Assembly (NCBI GenBank): GCA_021295695.1
Contig: JAGWBW010000005.1
Span: forward strand, 1 to 37,798
Length of the DNA stretch: 37,798 bases
Reading direction: 5' to 3'
Source of the DNA: Candidatus Latescibacterota bacterium
GTDB lineage: Bacteria; Latescibacterota; UBA2968
Shown here: one piece after another, positions 1 to 6,310 of the stretch
Layout of the letters: every line of letters starts with the position of its first letter
Numbering within the stretch: the first letter of the stretch is position 1
Position numbers and translations under genes: made by a program
The notes under the pieces: model-generated
What the model was told of the DNA's origin: nothing
Database searches by the model: none
What the model saw: only the letters and a program-made list of their open reading frames with translations

Positions 1-321
1 ACCACCACCATTAACAACCCCCCAACACCAACCAATAAACCTATACCCCCTCGTAAACACCTCATCCCCAACCCCAATACCCCCCCCGCGACAAATCATT
101 ACCAGAGCTACAGTGCCGCCAGTACACGCGACCCCGTATTTCGCATCTTGAAACGCCGCAAATGTCTCTTCAAACTCCTGGCACTTCGAAGAATTGTACC
201 ACGCCCGACTCTCCAGTACCTCAATAAGAGCATCTCTCTCAGCCGCATCGTACATCGGCCACAAAATACCATCCTTTTCTTTTACCTCACGCTCGCCACC
301 CAACAGTGCTAACTCGGCCAT
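1..321 (-). CDS. DegT/DnrJ/EryC1/StrS-family aminotransferase, N-terminal part (cut by window edge)
   Basis: This is a minus-strand reading frame with an ATG at 319-321 and a strong Shine-Dalgarno AAGGAGGAG just upstream. It begins 14 bases after the pncC stop, so the two genes are probably co-transcribed. The 107 visible residues follow the family N-terminus: MAELALLGGEREV, then WPMYDAAERDALIEVLESR, a segment EEFEETFAAFQDAKYGVA-like, CTGGTVAL (normally TNGT-AL) and GIGVGDEVF. These PLP enzymes transfer an amino group to keto-sugars or related substrates. The lysine-bearing half is outside the window, so the substrate cannot be named. The last 30 residues read (the first 110 bases of the window) drift from the family consensus and look like sequence error. 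Confidence 0.8.
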   Translation of the reverse strand, partial: MAELALLGGEREVKEKDGILWPMYDAAERDALIEVLESRAWYNSSKCQEFEETFAAFQDAKYGVACTGGTVALVMICRGGGIGVGDEVFTRGYRFIGWCWGVVNGGG

Positions 322-335
322 ACCCTCCTCCTTGA

Positions 336-824
336 TCAATCCCGCTGCAAACATTCGACCAGCAGGTCTAATGCCGCACGGGCAAACACTTCCATATTCT
401 CGCCCCGGTTCCCGCTGCCCGTCGCGATTGCAATCGCTCGCTCGGCATCAGGTCCCACAACGCCGATACACGTATGGCCGGGGGGATCGCCATACCGATT
501 TCCCGTCGGACCAGCAGCACCAGTCTCGCCGATACCCCAGTCTGCCCCCAAACGTTCGCGTGCAGCCCGTGCCAGATGCAGTGCATGCGTCTTTGTCGCA
601 GCCCTCGCCTCGCCCATCGCCACATCGGAAATAGCCATCAATATTTGCTTTGAGTCACCCGTATAACACACCCCACCGCCCTTGAAATAAGCCGAAGCCC
701 CCGGCACAGCCAAAAGTGCTGCTGAAATAATTCCACCCGCCGACGACTCCGCCACCGCCACAGTCTGCCCCTTTTCTTTTAGCAATGCACCCACATCTAC
801 GGCCATTGTCTTAAAATCCGCCAT
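336..824 (-). CDS. pncC: CinA C-terminal-type nicotinamide-nucleotide amidase
   Basis: This 162-residue protein matches the stand-alone CinA C-terminal domain (PncC), which deamidates nicotinamide mononucleotide to nicotinic acid mononucleotide in NAD recycling. Visible hallmarks are AESSAGGIISAALLAVPGAS (the usual nucleophile loop is ESCTGG, here ESSAGG), YFKGGGVCY, the motif TGAAGPTG, and a C-terminal ARAALDLL helix. The length is normal for the single-domain form, and no molybdopterin-binding N-terminal domain is present. The start has an AGAGGT Shine-Dalgarno. It lies downstream of the NCS2 permease and directly upstream of the DegT gene on the same strand. Family assignment is firm. The NMN amidase activity is inferred from the family. 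Confidence 0.88.
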   Translation of the reverse strand: MADFKTMAVDVGALLKEKGQTVAVAESSAGGIISAALLAVPGASAYFKGGGVCYTGDSKQILMAISDVAMGEARAATKTHALHLARAARERLGADWGIGETGAAGPTGNRYGDPPGHTCIGVVGPDAERAIAIATGSGNRGENMEVFARAALDLLVECLQRD

Positions 825-875
825 ATTAGACCTCTACATTAAAGCGCGAATAGACGAATAGACGGAGCGGTGTAA

Positions 876-899
876 AACTGGTCGTTTCCCAGACCAGTT
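876..899. repeat. perfect 8-bp inverted repeat (hairpin)
   Basis: AACTGGTC and GACCAGTT are separated by 8 bases. The repeat lies between the NCS2 gene and pncC. On the minus strand it is followed by TTTTA only, so it could be a weak terminator or processing hairpin after the permease gene. It is not a convincing Rho-independent terminator. Confidence 0.4.
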
Positions 900-901
900 C
901 A

Positions 902-928
902 TAGACGACCCCCGCCCAACCACTCAAG
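902..928. repeat. 27-bp dispersed repeat, copy 1 (inverted relative to 2793-2819)
   Basis: Reads TAGACGACCCCCGCCCAACC followed by ACTCAAG. The reverse complement of 2793-2819 matches it at 24 of 27 positions, so the NCS2 permease gene is bracketed by an inverted pair. A further partial motif, GAATAGACGAATAGACGG, lies just beside it at about 848-865. Confidence 0.7.
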
Positions 929-943
929 GTCAGTGAGAACTCC

Positions 944-982
944 ATTCGTTGATTCGCTAATTCGTTGATTCGTTGATTCGTC
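944..982. repeat. octamer tandem repeat (ATTCGTTG x4, one variant)
   Basis: Four consecutive 8-base units read ATTCGTTG, ATTCGCTA, ATTCGTTG, ATTCGTTG and are followed by a partial ATTCGTC. They lie immediately downstream of the NCS2 permease stop codon. This is one of three short tandem-oligomer tracts in the window (also 4907-4927 and 15179-15206). Confidence 0.85.
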
Positions 983-991
983 TTCTTCTTT

Positions 992-2749
992 TTACCTTCT
1001 ATCCTCCACCGGAGCCTCAACGCGAACCGTTACAATATCCGCATCGTGATATTGCTGGTGGCGCACAGACGACGTGAAATGCTGAAGCAAACGCAGTGAG
1101 ATTTCATGCTCAACCGGCATCTCATCTGTATGTTCTCTAAGATAAGCCATGCGATCCTCAATATTCCCCTCACCAGTCGAAGCGATAAACTCGAGTTCCG
1201 CACCATTACTTCCATCGCTGCGTACAATTAGAAGCAGACACTTCTCCGCTTGTTCGCCATCCCCTTGCTGAATGAGAATCAGAAGGGTTTCTTCGGCAGA
1301 TAGGCAGAGTCGATTCGTCATCTCGGCATCCCAACCCCTGCGCGAGGCGAACTTTTCAAGGAACGCCATGATCTCTGGCAAAGCCTCGACAGCGAGCGCG
1401 GTCTCCAGGCGCTGCCGGCGAGGTGCAGTCAACTCCATAAACAACGTCAGAAAAATTGCCGTAAGGCCACCGGACGTCATGCCATTGCCGAGCAGTGCCC
1501 CCCACCACTCGCCGAGATAGTCCGCAAAAATCGCCTGATTCTGGAAGCCCACGCCAATCCAAAATGCGGTCCCCGCGATCAGCGCCTTGCGATAATCCAC
1601 GCCATCCTGCACGATGATCCGCATCCCCACGACAAAAAGCAGTGCCAGCAATACGATCACATAAGCCCCAACCACGGGATTGGGGATAGCCAGAAGAAGT
1701 GCCGACACCTTGGGAAAAAAGGAGGCCACCACAAATACAATGCCAATACACACGCCGACGCCGCGCGCGGCAACGCCGGTGAGTTCTGTGAGCGAAACAC
1801 TGGACGAATAGGTCGTATTGGGAACAGTTCCGGCAATACCAGAAAGCAAATTTCCCACGCCGTCTGCGGTAACTGCGCCCTGTACTACGCGGAAATCGGA
1901 CGCCCGTGGCGTGCGCCACGAAACCTTCTGGATAGCGATAGCATCGCCAATTGTTTCGATCGCACCGACCAGGGTCACAAATATGAAAGCGGGAAGAAGC
2001 GACCAGAAAACAGGACCAAAGCTGAAATCAAAACCCGGCCAACCACCCGCTTCGGGAAAACCTATCCACGGCGCATCAATAACGCGCTGAATGTCGTACA
2101 GCCCAAAAAACGCGGCAACAATACACCCCACAACAATCCCTATAATCGGCACCCAAAGACGCCACATCCCCGAAACGCGCAACGCGAACACCACCACAAA
2201 GATCAGCGTCACGACCGCACATACGGGTGCGGCAGCCAGCGGCGTTCCCTCGGGCACATCCGTCAACATATCAAAAACAATTGGCATCACGGTCACCGCG
2301 ATCAGCATGATCACCGTTCCAGCCACGGTTGGCGTAATGATCCGCCGCAGCAGCGAGAGCCGCGTTGAGAGCGCGAATTGAAATAACGACGAAATAATGA
2401 CCAGAGTTGCGAGCATCGCTGGCCCACCCTCGACAAGTGCCGTCACACAAACCGCGATAAACGCGCCAGAAGTACCCATAAGAAGCACGTAGCCAGCACC
2501 AATGCGCCCAACGCGCACAGCCTGTAATATCGTCGTCATCCCACTGACGATCAGCGCGCCAAAAACCGCCCACGACAAATAAGGCTCGCCCGCGCCCGCG
2601 GCCCGCACCACGATAACCGGCGTGATCACAATGCCCGCTATACAAAGCAGGGCAGCCTGAAATCCGAGTGCGAAAGTGATCGTATGCGGAGGCCGCTCAT
2701 CGGGTTCATAAAGCACTTGTTGGTCGCGGCTACCAGAATCAGATTGCAT
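992..2749 (-). CDS. NCS2 (uracil/xanthine-type) permease fused to a C-terminal HATPase-like domain
   Basis: Residues 1 to about 445 are a polytopic membrane protein of the nucleobase:cation symporter-2 (SLC23) family. It shows about a dozen hydrophobic segments, the N-terminal PPHTITFALGFQAAL, and GNLLSGIAGTVPNTTYSSSV, the family's conserved substrate-site region. Known members import uracil, xanthine or urate with protons. Unusually, about 130 more residues follow the last membrane helix. Their pattern (FLEKFASRRGW, LCLSAEETLLILI, then SLRLLQHFTSSVRHQQY) resembles RsbW/HATPase_c_2 anti-sigma kinases. The N-box asparagine and the DxG glycine box are not recognisable, so it may bind ligand rather than hydrolyse ATP. 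The ATG has an AAAGGA site upstream. The domain reading is inference and the permease family is clear. Confidence 0.85.
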   Translation of the reverse strand: MQSDSGSRDQQVLYEPDERPPHTITFALGFQAALLCIAGIVITPVIVVRAAGAGEPYLSWAVFGALIVSGMTTILQAVRVGRIGAGYVLLMGTSGAFIAVCVTALVEGGPAMLATLVIISSLFQFALSTRLSLLRRIITPTVAGTVIMLIAVTVMPIVFDMLTDVPEGTPLAAAPVCAVVTLIFVVVFALRVSGMWRLWVPIIGIVVGCIVAAFFGLYDIQRVIDAPWIGFPEAGGWPGFDFSFGPVFWSLLPAFIFVTLVGAIETIGDAIAIQKVSWRTPRASDFRVVQGAVTADGVGNLLSGIAGTVPNTTYSSSVSLTELTGVAARGVGVCIGIVFVVASFFPKVSALLLAIPNPVVGAYVIVLLALLFVVGMRIIVQDGVDYRKALIAGTAFWIGVGFQNQAIFADYLGEWWGALLGNGMTSGGLTAIFLTLFMELTAPRRQRLETALAVEALPEIMAFLEKFASRRGWDAEMTNRLCLSAEETLLILIQQGDGEQAEKCLLLIVRSDGSNGAELEFIASTGEGNIEDRMAYLREHTDEMPVEHEISLRLLQHFTSSVRHQQYHDADIVTVRVEAPVEDRR

Positions 2750-2792
2750 CGTCCAAATCCTTTCATAGTTGTAAGATGAATTAACGATAGCA

Positions 2793-2819
2793 GTTGGGTG
2801 GTTGGGCGGGGTTCGTCTA
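2793..2819. repeat. 27-bp dispersed repeat, copy 2 (inverted relative to 902-928)
   Basis: This is the second arm of the inverted pair around the NCS2 permease gene, in the 80-base gap between that gene and the PLP-enzyme gene. Beyond the shared core it continues into TTCGTCTATTCGTG, which resembles the GAATAGACGAATAGACGG motif at 848-865. Confidence 0.7.
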
Positions 2820-2829
2820 TTCGTGCTTT

Positions 2830-3837
2830 TTATTTTAACAACTCATCCCCATAAGCAAATAGCGCAGGTGTCCCACCCGTATGCACAAACACAACGGTCT
2901 GATCCCTGCGATACCATCCCTCGCGGATATGCTCAATCATTGCGCCATAAGTTTTGCCCGCATAAACGGGATCGAGCAACAACCCTTCGGTTTGCGCGGC
3001 CAACAAAACAGCCTCTCGCGCCTCGGGCGTCAGCACGCCATAAGCCGGTCCCGCGTATTTGCCATAACTCTCAAACTCATCTGCCGTAAAATTCAGATCC
3101 AAATTCAGAATTTTGCACACCTCATTTGCAACCTCGGCGAGTTGCACATTCTTTTTCTCATCGTCCTGTGGACTCGGACTTATGCCAATAACCCGCACAT
3201 CAACACCCAGTGCTTTTGCCCCAACAACAAGCCCGGTATGCGTATGCACGCCCGCACACACATAGATCGCATCGGGCATCACATCCATCGCCTGCATCTG
3301 TTCCCACAATTCCAAAAACCCATCCACATAAGACACGCTGCGATAATAATACCCATCCGAACTCGTGTTATAGACCCTGAGTCCATCGGCCTTTAACTTT
3401 TCAATAACGGCTACCTTCTCCTGCTCGCTCTCAATCAAATGCACCTCTGCGCCAAACAAATGCGTGAGCAACAAATTGCCATTCACGGGATCTGCATGAT
3501 CATCCTTGCGCCCCACCATCACCGCCTTCAGCCCCAGCCTGGCTGCAACCGCCGCAGTCAACCGCGATTGATTCGACTGCGATGCCGCGCCGTGAAGCAA
3601 TACATCATACCCTTCATCCACAGCAGGAGCTACGGAATATTCAAACTCGCGCACCTTATTCCCCCCAAACGCCAACCCCGTCTGATCCTCGCGCTTGACC
3701 AAAATGCGCGGTCCACCCAACTTCTCTGCCAGCCTCGGACAATCCATCAACGGCGTGGGCAAATCGGCCAGCGACAATCGGCTGCACATTCCCAACGCCT
3801 CTCGAATCTCTCGAATCGAATAGCTCAAAGGTATCAC
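2830..3837 (-). CDS. PLP-dependent D-cysteine desulfhydrase / ACC deaminase family protein
   Basis: This is a fold-type II PLP enzyme of 335 residues, close to the usual 330-340. Visible motifs are LPTPLMDCPRLAEKLGGP, LVKREDQTGLAFGGNK (the lysine forms the PLP aldimine), GAASQSNQSR, and near the end YAGKTYGAMIE and VFVHTGGTPALF. Family members beta-eliminate D-cysteine or deaminate 1-aminocyclopropane-1-carboxylate. Sequence alone does not choose between these or a related D-amino-acid lyase. The listed start is GTG at 3837, five bases after the uxuA-like stop. Its AGAGGAG site is too close, and a TTG at 3828 would be better spaced; the ATG at 3789 would lose a helix common in the family. It is co-directional with the mannonate dehydratase gene. 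Confidence 0.85.
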   Translation of the reverse strand: MIPLSYSIREIREALGMCSRLSLADLPTPLMDCPRLAEKLGGPRILVKREDQTGLAFGGNKVREFEYSVAPAVDEGYDVLLHGAASQSNQSRLTAAVAARLGLKAVMVGRKDDHADPVNGNLLLTHLFGAEVHLIESEQEKVAVIEKLKADGLRVYNTSSDGYYYRSVSYVDGFLELWEQMQAMDVMPDAIYVCAGVHTHTGLVVGAKALGVDVRVIGISPSPQDDEKKNVQLAEVANEVCKILNLDLNFTADEFESYGKYAGPAYGVLTPEAREAVLLAAQTEGLLLDPVYAGKTYGAMIEHIREGWYRRDQTVVFVHTGGTPALFAYGDELLK

Positions 3838-3842
3838 TCCTC

Positions 3843-4889
3843 TTATGTTTCTATCTCCACTGCCTGAAGCAGGGCTTTGATGAAGCCAAATTGGAAGGCG
3901 AATGCCTGTTCGAAATGCCCTTGCGCAGTGTGGCCGGGCGCGTGATCGGGAACAATCATGTGCGGATAGCCCACCTCCTTGAGTGCTTTCATCAGCACAA
4001 ACATATTCATATCGCCTTCATCGGGATAAACTTCCTGAAACTTGTTGCGTCCACCCGTGATATTGCGAAAGTGGATGAGGTGAATTTTTTTGCGCTTGCC
4101 AAAATAGCGAATAATATCGGCCACCTCATTGCGCGGATCCACAACGCTCTCGGCCATGCAGCCAAGGCAAAGATTGAGGCCGTGATAAGGACTTGGGCAA
4201 ATATCGATAAAACTCTTGAACCCATCGTACCCACCCAGCACGCGATCAACACTCTTGTACCCCGGTGGCAACCAGGGATCGCACGGGTGACAGGCCATAC
4301 GCACCTTGCATTCGGTAGCAACGGGAATGACGCGCTCCAAAAAGAAAGAGACATATTCCCAGTTCTGTTCCGCTGTAACCGGTTCATCATACCTCGGCGT
4401 ATCCGCATCGGCCCTGGACAAATCCCACGTAGAATAGCGTATGCCCCCCCGCCCGAGCGGAACGCTTTCCGTGCGTTGATTTTCCATTTCGCACAGAAAA
4501 TACTTCAGCGCCGGAATACCCGCATCTGCAGCAGCGCGAACCATATCGCAGGCAATATCAACTTCTTTTTCGCCGTCTATCATATTGCCGCGCATAAACT
4601 CGGGCACAAAACTACCATTGACATTGAGGTGTTGCACAGGCAATGCCACCATTTCCACGGTAATGCCGTGTTTTGCAGCTTTTTCTTTTTTTTCTACAAT
4701 TTCTTCTACCGTCCAGCCGCTACTTGGGTCTGGCGTAATTTCTCTGGCATCGTTGATCGCCATATTCGTAACGCCACACCGCGCGAGAAATTCGAGATGC
4801 TCATCCGACGTGGAAAAACGCTGTGTACCAATGTGCATACGCGGGTTTTCCGGATCCCACTCTGCACCTGCATACATTTCGGCTGCCAT
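3843..4889 (-). CDS. uxuA: mannonate dehydratase-like protein (UxuA family)
   Basis: This 348-residue TIM-barrel protein resembles D-mannonate dehydratase, which converts mannonate to 2-keto-3-deoxygluconate in hexuronate breakdown. Metal- and substrate-site signatures are visible: RMACHPCDP (usually HPDDP), LNLCLGCMAES, LIHFRNITGG (the HxR element), EVYPDEGDMNMF and VPDHAPGH. The C-terminal half is very typical of UxuA. The N-terminal part is shorter and less typical than the roughly 390-residue E. coli enzyme, so a related acid-sugar dehydratase is possible. The ATG has an AGGAGA site. It heads a minus-strand run with the PLP enzyme, and divergently faces a NodB-like protein. No other hexuronate gene (uxaC, uxuB, kdgK) is seen here. 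Confidence 0.78.
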   Translation of the reverse strand: MAAEMYAGAEWDPENPRMHIGTQRFSTSDEHLEFLARCGVTNMAINDAREITPDPSSGWTVEEIVEKKEKAAKHGITVEMVALPVQHLNVNGSFVPEFMRGNMIDGEKEVDIACDMVRAAADAGIPALKYFLCEMENQRTESVPLGRGGIRYSTWDLSRADADTPRYDEPVTAEQNWEYVSFFLERVIPVATECKVRMACHPCDPWLPPGYKSVDRVLGGYDGFKSFIDICPSPYHGLNLCLGCMAESVVDPRNEVADIIRYFGKRKKIHLIHFRNITGGRNKFQEVYPDEGDMNMFVLMKALKEVGYPHMIVPDHAPGHTAQGHFEQAFAFQFGFIKALLQAVEIET

Positions 4890-4906
4890 ATTTAAGTCTC
4901 CTGTAA

Positions 4907-4927
4907 TTTTTAATTTTTAATTTTTAA
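4907..4927. repeat. heptamer tandem repeat TTTTTAA x3
   Basis: Three perfect copies of TTTTTAA lie 18 bases upstream of the uxuA-like start, in the divergent gap 4890-5054. Read on the minus strand they form an A-rich tract in the leader or promoter region of the uxuA-like gene. Confidence 0.85.
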
Positions 4928-4974
4928 TTCATCATGATAATGCAAGAATTTCTGGATAGCAACATGATTGGGGA

Positions 4975-5003
4975 TTGTGAGAGGTGTAAAATTGTGGTAT
5001 CTT
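4975..5003 (+). promoter_or_regulatory. putative sigma70-type promoter for the NodB-like gene
   Basis: TTGTGA (4975-4980), a 17-base spacer and TATCTT (4998-5003) lie 51 bases before the ATG at 5055. Four of six bases match the consensus in each box. The -10 is the same hexamer as in the trp promoter at 29526-29531. It is a pattern match only. Confidence 0.35.
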
Positions 5004-5054
5004 CTCATTCTTCAAACCCACCCTTAGAAGCTGTCTTAAAAACTGGAGCTTTTT

Positions 5055-6299
5055 ATGCGAGTAGAAATCAACAAACACGCCCTGGATCGCGTGCCGATAT
5101 CGATAATTTTTGATGACTCGACCGTGCTGGTAAATCTGAATTATTTTTTTATGCGAGACCGCCAGGCTGTAGATGGGACGGATTACCGCTGGGAAGATGT
5201 GCCCGTAGTACATCCCGAATCGTTCACGCGCGAATTTGCCGAGTTCTGTCTGGAACACGATGTAAAGGGCAAATTCAGCGTGGTGCCGTGTCCCGCCGCA
5301 CTTGGACGAATAGACCACGGACTGGCCCTATTCTCTAAAGCACAGCAAGAAAGCTGGCTGGCAATGTGTCGGGAACTGATTATGCCCAACTACGACATCA
5401 CGCCGGAAATGATCACACACACCTTTGTGGTAGATCTGGAAACATTGCAACCTGTTGATCCAAATTTGTGGGAACAATGGGGATGGAATAATTTGCCGAC
5501 CGACGAAGAAGAGTTAGTAACAAATTATATCGCGCTGGCATGTGAAATTTTGCACAATGTGGGCCTGACACCTGCAGGTGTGACAAGCCCCGGGGGATTT
5601 GGCAATCCAATAGACTTTTATGCCAGATGTGCGGAAAATGCCGTGCGCAGAGTAACGGGCAATCCAACACCGTATCTGTTTAAGCGGGTATCGTCCAGCG
5701 GTGCGGTAGATTGCCCGGTATGGTATCCCAAACCCGAGCGCGGCGAGGCAATGGGTGAAGTGATCGCCGCAACGGGTGACCGCACGGGATCGTGGACCGG
5801 ATATGGCGAAGTAGATGTAGATTATTACATCACATCGGATCTTCAGGGTGGGCGTTTACCCGAAGTCATCGACGCGGGCGACCCTGCCGTGATGATCAGC
5901 CATTGGCAGGGATTTTACGGAATTCACAATGAGGATCGGCGTGGATTTCGGGCATTTCAGACCATCGTGCGGCGGCTCAAAGAACGCGACCCCAATAGCG
6001 AGAGATCTCAGTGGCGCAAATGCAGTGAAATTACCAATTATGCCATAGCGCGCGAAATGGCTGATGTCAAGGTGGAAGAACAAATAATAACACTCAATTT
6101 GCCCGTACAAGTCCCCGAATTCACATTGCGATTGCGCGATATAACAGTTACAGGCGTAAAAATAAACGGCAAACCCCTGACACCCGCGCTGACGAGAGCG
6201 GCCTTTCAGGATGGCACATTTTATCGAGATGGCGATGTAACACTGGTAGCTTTTACACCCGAAAACCAAAATGTCAGGGTTGAAATAGAAAGCCACTAA
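5055..6299 (+). CDS. NodB-fold polysaccharide deacetylase-like protein of unknown substrate
   Basis: A 414-residue protein with no signal peptide. The first 110 residues suggest a glycoside hydrolase/deacetylase (NodB-type) barrel: SIIFDDSTVLVNLNYFF recalls the FDD metal motif, HPESFTREFAEFCLEHDVKG precedes FSVVPCP, and the later ITPEMITHT supplies a candidate metal histidine. GVTSPGGFGNP and MISHWQGFY look like further barrel-end motifs. The last 60 residues (ITLNLPVQVPEFTLRLRD onward) look like a small beta-sandwich module. Substrate and activity cannot be named. The ATG is preceded by GGAG, and the 11-base gap to the transporter gene downstream suggests co-expression. It could help process carbohydrate taken up or degraded with the divergent uxuA-like enzyme, but that is a guess. 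Confidence 0.6.
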   Translation: MRVEINKHALDRVPISIIFDDSTVLVNLNYFFMRDRQAVDGTDYRWEDVPVVHPESFTREFAEFCLEHDVKGKFSVVPCPAALGRIDHGLALFSKAQQESWLAMCRELIMPNYDITPEMITHTFVVDLETLQPVDPNLWEQWGWNNLPTDEEELVTNYIALACEILHNVGLTPAGVTSPGGFGNPIDFYARCAENAVRRVTGNPTPYLFKRVSSSGAVDCPVWYPKPERGEAMGEVIAATGDRTGSWTGYGEVDVDYYITSDLQGGRLPEVIDAGDPAVMISHWQGFYGIHNEDRRGFRAFQTIVRRLKERDPNSERSQWRKCSEITNYAIAREMADVKVEEQIITLNLPVQVPEFTLRLRDITVTGVKINGKPLTPALTRAAFQDGTFYRDGDVTLVAFTPENQNVRVEIESH

Positions 6300-6310
6300 A
6301 AGGAAAATAA

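Noticed and set aside
3891-4895. Antisense frame of 334 codons opposite the mannonate dehydratase-like gene
   Set aside because: The minus strand encodes clear UxuA motifs with a good ribosome site; the plus frame has none.
5030-5054. AAGCT / AGCTT pairing before a T run upstream of the NodB-like gene as a terminator
   Set aside because: Only 5 bp with a long loop, and it overlaps the ribosome site; not convincing.
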